Of a stretch of DNA of 11,672 bases, positions 1 to 6,337 are shown piece after piece. Numbering within the stretch: position 1 is the stretch's first letter; each line of letters begins with the position of its first letter. The DNA lies in NCBI GenBank assembly GCA_938049325.1, contig CALICC010000348.1, positions 1 through 11,672 on the forward strand, given 5' to 3'. The notes under the pieces were generated by a model that worked only from the letters and a program-made list of their open reading frames with translations, had not been told where the DNA came from and searched no databases. This stretch comes from an uncultured Ilumatobacter sp. Its GTDB lineage: Bacteria; Actinomycetota; Acidimicrobiia; Acidimicrobiales; Ilumatobacteraceae. The translations under genes were made by a program, and so were the position numbers.

Positions 1-554
1 TTGTTGTACGGCAACTTGGAGAGTGCCGTACCCATGGCGCACGTGTTCGTGGCCGCGGAGAACGCGAGCCCCGCACCAACCCCTCCGGCGAGCCACTTGG
101 ATTTCGGCACCACCACGCTGGCGAGAATGCCCGCGAGCGCGATCGACCCGGCCACGAGTCGAACCTGACGATCCATCGCCCACACTTCGCTTCCGCCGCC
201 GCGCACGACATCGCCGCCCGACGACTCCCAAGCTTCGATGCCGCCGGTGAGCACATGCATTCTTCCTTTACCTGCACGAGCAAGTTTCGTGTGCGCCTGC
301 TCGGCGCGAGCACCCGATCGGCACACGATCACCACGGGGTGATCCATCGCCGCTAACTCTGCAGCATGCTCGCTGAGGGTGTCGAGCGGAACGTTGTAGG
401 AGCCCGGAATGTGTACGCCGGCGTACTCGCCGCTCGTGCGAACGTCGATGAACCGAACGGCTGGATCGCTCTGCACGAGCTCGCGTGCGCCGTCGGCGGC
501 GATCGAGTCGATGCCACTCGTTGCGGTGGCGGGGGCAACTGTGCTGGTGGTCAT
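1..554 (-). CDS. Rhodanese-like sulfurtransferase with C-terminal DUF2892 membrane domain (3' end cut by window edge)
   Basis: The reading frame starts at ATG 554-552 and runs open off the left edge (184 codons visible). It is preceded by a good Shine-Dalgarno, AGGAGA, six bases upstream. A rhodanese domain spans about residues 15-115: FIDVRTSGEYAGVHIPGS at 35-52 and the active-site loop CRSGAR with Cys78, the residue that carries a persulfide in this family. After it (about 123-184) comes a hydrophobic DUF2892 segment ending in TCAMGTALSKLPYN, the arrangement of YgaP-like membrane rhodaneses. The protein probably moves sulfane sulfur at the inner face of the membrane. It lies 55 bases downstream of a TSUP sulfur-compound exporter on the same strand, so the two probably form one operon for sulfite, thiosulfate or sulfide handling. 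Only the last few residues appear to be missing, but the stop codon is outside the window. Confidence 0.9.
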   Translation of the reverse strand, partial: MTTSTVAPATATSGIDSIAADGARELVQSDPAVRFIDVRTSGEYAGVHIPGSYNVPLDTLSEHAAELAAMDHPVVIVCRSGARAEQAHTKLARAGKGRMHVLTGGIEAWESSGGDVVRGGGSEVWAMDRQVRLVAGSIALAGILASVVVPKSKWLAGGVGAGLAFSAATNTCAMGTALSKLPYN

Positions 555-609
555 GGGAATCTCCTGAATTGTTGACGTGGACGAAGTTTGGACATTGCGG
601 TGATGGCTG

Positions 610-1473
610 TCATGCGAGCAGCGTGCTGGCAGCGGTGTAGACGCCGACGACGCCGAGCATGATCGAGAAGCTGCGCGTCAAGCTGTCGGCTTTGACCTGA
701 TGTGCGACCGCCGAGCCGACGAGCACTCCCGTCGTGACGGTGGCAAGGAATGGCAACACGAGGTTCCAGTCGAAGCCGATGTCGTTGGACCGCATCGCCA
801 GCGCAAGTGCCGCGTTGATGGCGATCACGACGAGTGATGTTCCGATCGCGTCCTTCGCACCGAAGCCGAGCAGCAGCGTGAGCGCCGGAACGACGGCGAA
901 CCCACCGCCGACTCCGAACAGACCGGTGAGGAGGCCGACGACGGTTGCCGCGACCACCAGCTTGGCGAGAGAACCCGCCGACAGGTCGATTCGACGAGCG
1001 GCCGCGGTGCTCGTTGGTTGGCGCACCATGACCGAGACGGACATCCGACTGTCGGGCATGTCATCGGGCTCCCTGCTCGCCTGCTCGCTCGGATCCTCCG
1101 CTGGGCGGCGGGACTCGATACTGCGATACATGCGCACGGCGACGAAGACGATGAGGCCGGAGAACGCGAGCAGCAGCAGTTGTTCGTCCAACGATCGGTT
1201 CAACAGCGTGCCGGCGCGATTGCCGACGATGCCCGCACCACCGAATGCGATGCCGGTGCCGAGCCGCACGTTGCCGTTGCGGAAGTGACCGACCACGCCG
1301 ATGGCCGAAGCAATGCCGACAACCAGCAGCGACGCGCTGGTCGCATCTTGCGCCGAGAACCCAGCGACGAACACAAGAATCGGCACCGCCAGCGTCGAGC
1401 CACCGCCACCGAGCGCACCGAGCGACAGCCCCACGAGGAGGCCGAGAACGATCGCGAGAACGTCAAGAACCAT
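610..1473 (-). CDS. TSUP (TauE/SafE) family sulfur-compound/anion membrane exporter
   Basis: This is a 287-residue polytopic membrane protein of usual length for the TSUP family, which moves sulfite, sulfonates, thiosulfate or related anions across the cytoplasmic membrane. The family's internal duplication is visible: LGALGGGGSTLAVPILVF near residues 18-35 is echoed by LLTGLFGVGGGFAVVPALTL near 181-200. Hydrophobic segments lie at about 3-38, 46-65, 72-90, 98-115, 168-204, 207-227, 236-258 and 270-287. A charged hydrophilic insert (about 117-165) splits the two halves and is probably cytoplasmic. The start ATG 1473-1471 has GGAGGTG about 10 bases upstream. The gene is first in a unit with the rhodanese at 1-554, a common pairing in sulfide or thiosulfate detoxification. 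It is divergent from a GntR regulator, and a -35/-10 pair with an overlapping palindrome sits about 50 bases upstream. The exact substrate cannot be read from sequence. Confidence 0.9.
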   Translation of the reverse strand: MVLDVLAIVLGLLVGLSLGALGGGGSTLAVPILVFVAGFSAQDATSASLLVVGIASAIGVVGHFRNGNVRLGTGIAFGGAGIVGNRAGTLLNRSLDEQLLLLAFSGLIVFVAVRMYRSIESRRPAEDPSEQASREPDDMPDSRMSVSVMVRQPTSTAAARRIDLSAGSLAKLVVAATVVGLLTGLFGVGGGFAVVPALTLLLGFGAKDAIGTSLVVIAINAALALAMRSNDIGFDWNLVLPFLATVTTGVLVGSAVAHQVKADSLTRSFSIMLGVVGVYTAASTLLA

Positions 1474-1520
1474 GGGCTGAACACCTCCACAGAAGCTTGC
1501 CTCGACGTTTCATGCATTCA

Positions 1521-1548
1521 ATTGTACGTACATTTAGGAAGAACGCAA
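1521..1548 (-). promoter_or_regulatory. Candidate promoter of the TSUP-rhodanese unit
   Basis: Read on the minus strand, TTGCGT (1548-1543) is followed after 16 bases by TACAAT (1526-1521). The spacing suits a housekeeping sigma factor, and each hexamer differs from consensus at two positions. The -10 hexamer lies about 47 bases upstream of the exporter's start codon. It overlaps the palindrome at 1523-1532, so a protein bound there would block the promoter. This is prediction from sequence only. Confidence 0.45.
1523..1532. promoter_or_regulatory. Candidate operator palindrome in the divergent spacer
   Basis: TGTACGTACA is a perfect 10-bp palindrome in the 187-base spacer between the exporter gene and the GntR gene. 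HutC-type GntR regulators, the subfamily with a UTRA domain, favour sites of the form GT-N-TA-N-AC. Here the core is GT-A-CG-T-AC, close but with CG at the centre. Because it overlaps the exporter's predicted -10 box, repression by the neighbouring GntR protein is the simplest reading. A 10-bp palindrome can also occur by chance, so position is the main support. Confidence 0.4.
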
Positions 1549-1660
1549 CCACACCACTCATACGCAGGCACAACACTCCCTGCAGCGCCACCAGCACCCC
1601 GCTAGGGTCCGGTTGCGAAACGTCTCGACAGCCGCACCTCACCCGCCACGAGAGAATCTG

Positions 1661-2416
1661 ATGCCCCTCCTCGACAGAACCAGTTCGCTTCCGTTGTGGG
1701 CGCAACTCGAGACGGCCCTCAAAGCGCGGCTCGACACCGGAGAATTCAACGAACGCTTCCCGACCGACAACGAGCTGGTCGAGGAGTACGGCGTGTCACG
1801 CCACACCGTTCGCGAGGCAATCCGTCACCTCAACCGCACCGGCATCTTGCGTCGCGAACGCGGCCGCGGCACCGTGGTCAACCACGCCGAGTTCGAACAA
1901 CCCCTTGGCGCTCTCTACAGCCTCTTCCAGTCGATCGAGGCGTCAGGTGTCGAACAGCGCAGCCGCGTACTCGCGCTCGACGAGGTGACAGAGCCGGTCA
2001 TCGCGGCCAACTTGAGCTTGCCCGCCGAGACCCCACTCATGCTGCTCGAACGACTGCGATTCGCCGGCGACGAACCACTTGCGATCGACCGCGCCTGGAT
2101 CCCCATGACGATCGCCGCGCCGCTCATGACGACCGACTTCGAGCACACGGCGCTCTACGACGAGCTCGAACGATTGTGTGGCGTGCGACCCGACGCCGGG
2201 TGGGAGCGCATCGCACCGCTGCTTCCGAAGCCTGCCGAACGCGAACTCTTGCACTTGGGCCGCAACGACGCGGCGCTGTTCCTCGAACGGATGAGCACGG
2301 CCAACGGGCAACCAATCGAGTGGCGGACCACGACGATTCGTGGCGATCGGTATCGCTTCGTCTCCGAGTTCCAGGCCGGTGCGGCGCCATCGATGGTCGC
2401 ACACCGCCCCGACTGA
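1661..2416 (+). CDS. GntR-family transcriptional regulator (HutC/UTRA type)
   Basis: This is a 251-residue DNA-binding regulator of the usual length for HutC-type GntR proteins. A winged helix-turn-helix fills about residues 8-75, with ERFPTDNELVEEYGVSRHTV followed by REAIRHLNRTGILRRERGRG, a textbook GntR signature. The rest (about 85-245) is a UTRA ligand-binding domain, including PLMLLERLRFAGDEPLAIDR-type strands. I chose ATG 1661, which puts the helix-turn-helix at the usual distance from the N-terminus. A TTG at 1613 would add 16 residues with no domain support. The Shine-Dalgarno is weak. The gene is divergent from the TSUP-rhodanese unit and 77 bases upstream of the LLM oxidoreductase on the same strand, so it may control either neighbour. 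The effector is unknown. Confidence 0.92.
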   Translation: MPLLDRTSSLPLWAQLETALKARLDTGEFNERFPTDNELVEEYGVSRHTVREAIRHLNRTGILRRERGRGTVVNHAEFEQPLGALYSLFQSIEASGVEQRSRVLALDEVTEPVIAANLSLPAETPLMLLERLRFAGDEPLAIDRAWIPMTIAAPLMTTDFEHTALYDELERLCGVRPDAGWERIAPLLPKPAERELLHLGRNDAALFLERMSTANGQPIEWRTTTIRGDRYRFVSEFQAGAAPSMVAHRPD

Positions 2417-2493
2417 CCGCACCCCGGCGCCTCCGTGACGGGGCAACTGTGCTGCAATGGTCCCTCGATGACGACAACGAGCGAGGAACGACC

Positions 2494-3339
2494 ATGAAGC
2501 TGGGCATCACGATGTTTGCGACCGATGTCGCGATCGACCCAATCGAACTCGCCGTCGAGGCCGAGAACCGGGGATTCGCCTCGCTCTGGCTCCCTGAACA
2601 CACCCACATCCCTGCGTCGCGAGCCACTCCCTGGCCTGCAGGCGACGGTCAACTCCCCACCAAGTACAAGCGCTCGTACGACCCGCCGACCGTCTTGGCC
2701 GCGTGCGCCCACGCGACCTCCACCTTGCGACTCGGCTCCGGCATCTCGCTCGCAGCACAGCATGACCCCATCAGCTACGCCAAGGTCTGGGCAACGCTCG
2801 ACCAGATCAGCAACGGGCGAGCAGCATTCGGGGTCGGCTACGGCTGGAACAAGGAGGAGATGGCGGACCATGGCGTCGACTACGCGACGCGGCGCGCCCA
2901 CGTCCGCGACCACGTGATGGCGATGCAGGCGTTGTGGACCGATGAGGAGGCGACGTTCCAGGGCGACTTCGTGTCGTTCGAGCGAGCGCTGGCATGGCCC
3001 AAGCCGATCCAACAACCGCGGATTCCCACCTACATCGGTGGGGGCGCAGGACCCAAGATGTTCGACGCAGTGGTGGAGTTCGCCGACGGCTGGCTCCCGA
3101 TCGGCGGGGCTGGCGTGCGCGCAGCGATTCCCGTCCTCAACGAGGCGTGGGCATCGGCAGGACGTTCGGGTGCGCCGTCCGTCGTGCCGTTCGGCGTGCA
3201 TCCCGAGATGGGCAAGCTCGAGTACTACGCAGAACTCGGGTGCGACGAAGTGGTGCTCGACGTCGAATCGCTCCCCCGCGACGAAGTGCTGCGGATCCTC
3301 GACGGCTACGCCGACTTCGTCGCCGCGTTCCCGGCCTGA
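2494..3339 (+). CDS. LLM-class (luciferase-like) F420-dependent-type oxidoreductase
   Basis: This 281-residue protein has the bacterial luciferase-like TIM-barrel fold. Marks include the N-terminal MKLGITMFATDVAIDPIELA, the GFASLWLPEHTHIP strand-loop near residues 28-41, RLGSGISLAAQHDPISYAKV near 75-95, SNGRAAFGVGYGWNKEEM near 106-123, and IPTYIGGGAGPKMFD near 175-190. The pattern matches the actinobacterial TIGR03619-like subgroup, whose members are annotated as F420-dependent oxidoreductases; F420 rather than FMN is inferred from family and host. The start ATG 2494 has GAGGAACG just upstream. A much longer open frame exists upstream in the same phase, but it is the out-of-frame shadow of the GntR gene. 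The gene is convergent with the racemase gene at 3387, 47 bases away. Substrate unknown. Confidence 0.9.
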   Translation: MKLGITMFATDVAIDPIELAVEAENRGFASLWLPEHTHIPASRATPWPAGDGQLPTKYKRSYDPPTVLAACAHATSTLRLGSGISLAAQHDPISYAKVWATLDQISNGRAAFGVGYGWNKEEMADHGVDYATRRAHVRDHVMAMQALWTDEEATFQGDFVSFERALAWPKPIQQPRIPTYIGGGAGPKMFDAVVEFADGWLPIGGAGVRAAIPVLNEAWASAGRSGAPSVVPFGVHPEMGKLEYYAELGCDEVVLDVESLPRDEVLRILDGYADFVAAFPA

Positions 3340-3380
3340 CTCGAAACCCGGGGAGTGGCCGACAAGGCCTCGAGCTGCGC

Positions 3381-3395
3381 CGGCCGCTACGGCCG
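3381..3395. terminator. Small GC hairpin between convergent genes, possible terminator element
   Basis: CGGCCG (3381-3386) and CGGCCG (3390-3395) form a perfect 6-bp stem. The three loop bases, CTA, are the complement of the TAG stop codon of the minus-strand racemase gene. It could help end transcription between the convergent LLM and racemase genes. No T-tract follows on either strand and the loop is tight, so support is weak. Confidence 0.25.
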
Positions 3396-4562
3396 TGTGG
3401 GGCGAGGAACGATCGTGAGCGTCGGCTGACGCGCTGGCGGTTGGGGTGCGCCTGCTTCGCTCCGCCTGCTCGACACGGCGACGATCGACTGGTTGCCTCG
3501 TCGCTCGCCGAAGTTCTTGACAACGAACGGCGACGTCATCGACCGCAGCAACGCCGAGTAGCCCGGCTCGAAACGAATCTCCTCGCCGGGAACCATCCGA
3601 GTCGCCGTCTCGAGGACCAAGTGATCGCTGCTCGCAGCAAGCACCTTCACACCCGGCGGGCCCAGGAGATCGTCCGAGTCGATGTCCTGCCTGCCGGCCG
3701 CGACGATCGTCTGCCAGATCACACCGCGGTCCTCGGGAGGCTCGGCGGCGGTACCGAACGCTGTTTGACCCGATCGCCCCCACGGCTGCGTCGGCTTGCG
3801 ACGCGACTCGATGACTTCGCACACCACCGTCACTGCGTCTGTATGCAACCCGGCAACACGAGCTCGGTGCAGCGGTTCGCGTCCGAGCAGAATCGACTCA
3901 CCGAGACGTAAGTTGTTGATCCGACCGAGATCGGCCGCGTTCGTCATCCAATCGAGGTTGGCGGAGTTCCCACCCGACACGGTGCGGATCTCCGTACCGA
4001 ACTTCGACTCAACGGCATCAACGAGTTGCGAGAGTTCACCCATGTTCTGGTCGGTCGGCGCAATGCCGTGGCGGCACGCAAGGTTCGCGCCGATGCCAAC
4101 CAGCCGCAGTGCGGGCAAACGCAGAATGTGACGCACCGTGTCATGCAGATCGTCGGGCATGACCCCGTCGCGGAGGTCACCGAGCTCGACCATGACCATG
4201 ACCTCATGCACTCTGCCGCATAGCCGGGCAGCAGCGGCGAGTGCGGTGAGCACCTCGAGCTCGGTGTTGACACTGGTCGTGTTGGAGCGGACGACGCGAT
4301 CGACCTGACTCGGCATCGGCGAGCGGAGCAAGACCATCGGCGCTGTCACATGACTGTGCCGCATTCGTTCGATGTTCTCGACGCGGGAGTCCCCGAGCGC
4401 GACCACACCCGCACCGACGAGGACGTTCGCCAGGCGAGGTTCGCCGAGCAGCGCCTTGGTCACAGCGGTGACCGACACGCCTCGGTCTGTCGCCCGGTCC
4501 ACCAGAAGCTTCGCGTTGTCACCGATCTTGTCGAGGTCAACGTCGAGCCGCAGCCCGTTCAT
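3387..4562 (-). CDS. Alanine/ornithine racemase-family PLP-dependent enzyme
   Basis: This 391-residue protein has the fold-type III PLP barrel of alanine racemases and belongs to the branch that includes ornithine racemase and YhfX-like proteins. The expected PLP lysine is Lys36 in AVTKALLGEP. Other family marks are ALGDSRVENIERM near residues 55-67, VMVELGDLRDGVMPDDL near 142-158, GIGANLACRHGIAP near 176-189 and SGGNSANLDW near 217-226. A C-terminal beta domain begins around 250. Family members interconvert L- and D-amino acids. The start ATG overlaps the TGA of the upstream DUF1611 gene (ATGA), implying translational coupling. The last 30 or so residues are Pro/Arg-rich and look like a disordered tail. 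The amino-acid substrate cannot be read from sequence; glutamate or ornithine are candidates given the partner gene. It is convergent with the LLM oxidoreductase. Confidence 0.85.
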   Translation of the reverse strand: MNGLRLDVDLDKIGDNAKLLVDRATDRGVSVTAVTKALLGEPRLANVLVGAGVVALGDSRVENIERMRHSHVTAPMVLLRSPMPSQVDRVVRSNTTSVNTELEVLTALAAAARLCGRVHEVMVMVELGDLRDGVMPDDLHDTVRHILRLPALRLVGIGANLACRHGIAPTDQNMGELSQLVDAVESKFGTEIRTVSGGNSANLDWMTNAADLGRINNLRLGESILLGREPLHRARVAGLHTDAVTVVCEVIESRRKPTQPWGRSGQTAFGTAAEPPEDRGVIWQTIVAAGRQDIDSDDLLGPPGVKVLAASSDHLVLETATRMVPGEEIRFEPGYSALLRSMTSPFVVKNFGERRGNQSIVAVSSRRSEAGAPQPPARQPTLTIVPRPTRP

Positions 4563-5689
4563 CGAGTGACGATCGAAGCGCCTTGAAGATCAGGAAATGC
4601 CGCAAGGACCATGTCGACGAGTCGGTCAGTTGATCGAGTGAGCGCGTCGGTCGCCGGGATCCCCAGCTCCAGCTCGTAGAGCATGATCGCTGCGGACACT
4701 TCGCTGTCGGTCATGTTCTCGTGGTTGATCGTGAGGCCGATCACCGTGGTGTCGGCGAACGTCTCGATGAGATTGATCTCGCTCGCAGGTGTCGGCATCG
4801 GGAAGGCGGGGTAGTCACTGATCGTCTGACGGGCTGGCGCATGCTGCAAGATCACCGCTGACGGGCGGCTTCCACGCAAGACCGCTGTGGAACTCAGATA
4901 CGTCGGGTGGCTCAGAGCTCCCTGGCCTTCCACGATGATCACGTCGGGTTGCTCGGCTTCAAACGCGCCGACGACCGCCGCCTCGAGCTCCCCCGCCACG
5001 AACTGGGCCGGCACCGCATCGAGTGCCACTCCGTGTGACGCGCCTTGAATCAAGCTGGTCTGGCCAGTACCGACCATCACCGCCTTCACGCCTATCGCAT
5101 TCAACGCTCTCGTCACGATCGTTGCCGTTGTGCGCTTGCCGATTGCTCCGTCGGTGCCGAGTACGGCGATCCGCGGGCAGGTGACACCGAGGATGCTGCC
5201 GTCGAACATGTGGAGATCAGCTTTTGCCTTGGGCCGACGAACATCGATGATCTCGACGTCGTTGATCGCAGCTGACGCGGCGAACTCGGGGTCGTCGTTC
5301 AAGAATTCGTGGAGACCGTTGACGATGCCCAGACCGCAGCTCATCGCATCAAGCACAACCGACCGTTCGTGTTGCGTCAACAGACCGCTGGTTGGAGCAA
5401 CACCGACGATGAACAATTCGGGTGTGAACCCAGCCGCCGCGATGGCTTCGCTGAGACTCGAGCAGCACGCGATGCCGTTCGGCACTCCGTCGATGACATC
5501 ACCGGCGTCACGACCGGCCTTCGTCTGATCGATCACCGAAATGATTTCGTATCGCTCGCTGTGACGCACCAGTCCGTTCGCTGTCTTGCCGTCGATCTCA
5601 CCGAGGTTGGCTTCGCAATAGACGATCGCTCGTGGTCGGCGGCGGTGAGTGCGCGCGGTCGGATGGTTCGTGGCGTGGGATTCGGACAT
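4559..5689 (-). CDS. DUF1611 family P-loop protein, DgcN-like (putative D-amino acid N-acetyltransferase)
   Basis: A 376-residue protein with the two-part DUF1611 layout. The N-terminal Rossmann-like domain (about 20-150) contains RAIVYCEANLGEIDGKTANG and LFIVGVAPTSG. The C-terminal P-loop domain starts at VLGTDGAIGKRTTATIV, with Lys185 in GTDGAIGKRT; further on are VEGQGALSHPTYLSS and GLTINHENM. A member of this family, DgcN, has been reported to N-acetylate D-glutamate in a catabolic route whose next enzyme inverts the acetylated product. Here the co-expressed partner is a PLP racemase. I chose ATG 5689-5687 because GAGGAG lies five bases upstream and a charged, disordered N-terminus follows. 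An in-frame start at 5749 would add 20 residues and translate through a hairpin. That hairpin (5691-5722) pairs with the ribosome-binding site, so initiation is probably regulated. The family call is firm; acetyltransferase activity is inference. Confidence 0.87.
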   Translation of the reverse strand: MSESHATNHPTARTHRRRPRAIVYCEANLGEIDGKTANGLVRHSERYEIISVIDQTKAGRDAGDVIDGVPNGIACCSSLSEAIAAAGFTPELFIVGVAPTSGLLTQHERSVVLDAMSCGLGIVNGLHEFLNDDPEFAASAAINDVEIIDVRRPKAKADLHMFDGSILGVTCPRIAVLGTDGAIGKRTTATIVTRALNAIGVKAVMVGTGQTSLIQGASHGVALDAVPAQFVAGELEAAVVGAFEAEQPDVIIVEGQGALSHPTYLSSTAVLRGSRPSAVILQHAPARQTISDYPAFPMPTPASEINLIETFADTTVIGLTINHENMTDSEVSAAIMLYELELGIPATDALTRSTDRLVDMVLAAFPDLQGASIVTR

Positions 5690-5690
5690 G

Positions 5691-5722
5691 TTGTCTCCTC
5701 GAGTTGAGCTCAGAGGAGGCAA
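5691..5722 (-). promoter_or_regulatory. Hairpin sequestering the ribosome-binding site of the DUF1611-racemase operon
   Basis: On the minus strand, TTGCCTCCTC (5722-5713) pairs with GAGGAGACAA (5700-5691), nine of ten positions, with one C/A mismatch. The intervening 12 bases can extend the stem by GAG/CTC after a bulged T, leaving a five-base loop. The 3' arm contains the whole Shine-Dalgarno GAGGAG, and the start codon follows two bases after the stem. When folded, the site would be hidden from ribosomes, as in translational riboswitches and RNA thermometers. The trigger is unknown. A related copy lies at 5953-5984 on the other strand. Confidence 0.6.
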
Positions 5723-5742
5723 CGGATTGTTCGGCGGGATCG

Positions 5743-5771
5743 ATCGCAAGATCGAAGGAGCCGGATGTCAA
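5743..5771 (-). promoter_or_regulatory. Tentative promoter of the DUF1611-racemase operon
   Basis: On the minus strand a consensus TTGACA (5771-5766) is followed after 17 bases by TGCGAT (5748-5743), which matches the -10 consensus at only three positions. If used, transcription would start near 5736. The roughly 47-base leader would then consist almost entirely of the Shine-Dalgarno hairpin. The -10 is poor, so this is tentative. Confidence 0.3.
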
Positions 5772-5952
5772 CGAGAAGTCCCCACCAAGAAGGTGGAACG
5801 CTTGTCGAACACTACGGCCACATCGGCAACAACGTCGCGGCAGCATCGTTTGTGTCGACGACTCCCAGTCCAGGCGCGTGGTACGTTGACGGTCCACCGA
5901 CTCACCGGGGACCTCTTCTGACGCTCGACGCTCTGCGTCGACACGATGTGGT

Positions 5953-5984
5953 CGCCTCCTCTGAGCCCTTGCTCACAGGAGACG
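5953..5984 (+). promoter_or_regulatory. Second copy of the Shine-Dalgarno hairpin, inverted relative to the first
   Basis: On the plus strand the arm beginning CGCCTCCTCTGAGC (5953-5966) pairs with GCTCACAGGAGACG (5971-5984): 12 pairs, two mismatches (C/C and C/A) and a CCTT loop. The 13 bases GCCTCCTCTGAGC are identical to those in the hairpin upstream of the DUF1611 gene. The C/A mismatch falls at the same place, and both have AGGAGAC in the 3' arm followed closely by CATG. It thus looks like a second instance of the same element, serving the ORF at 5986 on the opposite strand. The spacing from AGGAG to ATG is four bases, slightly short. Confidence 0.5.
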
Positions 5985-5985
5985 C

Positions 5986-6162
5986 ATGCCTCGACGATCC
6001 AACCTCACCTCTCGTGCAACCGATCGGTCGGGTTCCGATCACCTCGTTTCCGGCGAGCTGATCTGTCGCCGCTGGATCTACATCGTCCACTCCGACGACC
6101 TCTTCGACGCTTCCGTCGAAGAGGTCGCGTCCGCTGCGACGCGCTGCGACCGAGCGGCTTGA
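5986..6162 (+). CDS. Possible 58-residue small protein of unknown function behind the second hairpin
   Basis: ATG 5986 follows AGGAGA by a few bases, and that site lies in the 3' arm of the hairpin at 5953-5984. The frame runs 58 codons to TGA at 6160-6162. The first 20 codons show little third-position bias, but from about codon 21 on (reading GELICRRWIYIVHSDDLFD) third positions are mostly G or C, as in real genes here. I see no known domain, signal peptide or membrane segment. The perfect stem-loop at 6096-6127 lies inside its 3' half and may be the true constraint on the sequence. It could be a leader peptide for the small-gene pair at 6227, or not a gene at all. Confidence 0.25.
   Translation: MPRRSNLTSRATDRSGSDHLVSGELICRRWIYIVHSDDLFDASVEEVASAATRCDRAA
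6096..6127. other. Perfect 14-bp stem-loop with tetraloop
   Basis: CGACCTCTTCGACG (6096-6109) and CGTCGAAGAGGTCG (6114-6127) are exact reverse complements with a four-base CTTC loop. No T-tract follows on the plus strand, so it is not a canonical intrinsic terminator. It lies about 100 bases upstream of the small-gene pair. It may end transcripts coming from 5986 or from the spacer, protect an RNA end, or act as a protein site. The stem is certain from the sequence; the role is not. Confidence 0.5.
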
Positions 6163-6226
6163 CACGTTCCTATTCCGACCAACGACGCGGCCGACCGGCT
6201 TGACGTCGACGACGAAGGAGACACCC

Positions 6227-6337
6227 ATGGCCAAATCACCCCAACGCCGAGACACCAAGAAGGTCGGCAAGACACTCAAGGAAAAGCGCGAAGCAAAGCG
6301 CTCGAAGTCCGAAGACAAGAAGCCGTTCGACCGGTGA
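6227..6337 (+). CDS. 36-residue Lys/Arg-rich small protein
   Basis: ATG 6227 has a strong AAGGAGA six bases upstream, and the frame ends at TGA 6335-6337, giving 36 residues. It begins MAKSPQRRDTKKVGKTLKEK and ends KPFDR. Fifteen of 36 residues are Lys or Arg, so it is very basic and probably disordered or a single helix that could bind nucleic acid or ribosome; this is inference from composition. Codons are GC-ended where choice allows. Its stop overlaps the GTG start of the zinc-ribbon gene (GTGA), so the two are translated together. I do not recognise a named family. The good ribosome-binding site and the coupling are the best evidence that it is real. Confidence 0.7.
   Translation: MAKSPQRRDTKKVGKTLKEKREAKRSKSEDKKPFDR

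Larger units (their letters stand above)
5690..6226. other. 537-base structured spacer with no confident gene
   Basis: This stretch separates the minus-strand DUF1611 gene from the plus-strand small-gene pair. It holds several stem-loops: a Shine-Dalgarno-sequestering hairpin at 5691-5722, TCGATC-GCAA-GATCGA at 5740-5755, CCACC-AAGAA-GGTGG at 5781-5795, a TCGACGC/GCGTCGA stem at 5925-5941, a second Shine-Dalgarno-type hairpin at 5953-5984 and a perfect 14-bp stem at 6096-6127. Two short plus-strand ORFs with upstream purine-rich sites exist (5765-6061, 98 codons; 5986-6162, 58 codons), neither with a recognisable family. No tRNA or known RNA gene was identified. Confidence 0.5.

Noticed and set aside
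2155..3822. 555-codon minus-strand ORF
   Set aside because: Antisense to the GntR, LLM and racemase genes, Arg/Gly-rich with no family features; a shadow of high-GC coding sequence.
5765..6061. 98-codon plus-strand ORF with AAGGAG four bases before its ATG
   Set aside because: It has no recognisable domain and many codons rare for this genome (AGA, AGT, GGA, ACA). It also runs through the conserved hairpin at 5953-5984 in a frame that ignores that hairpin's own start codon. Left as possible but unsupported.
6159..6187. TTGACA in front of the small-gene pair as a promoter
   Set aside because: The -35 hexamer is perfect, but nothing resembling a -10 box occurs 15-19 bases downstream, so no promoter was called.
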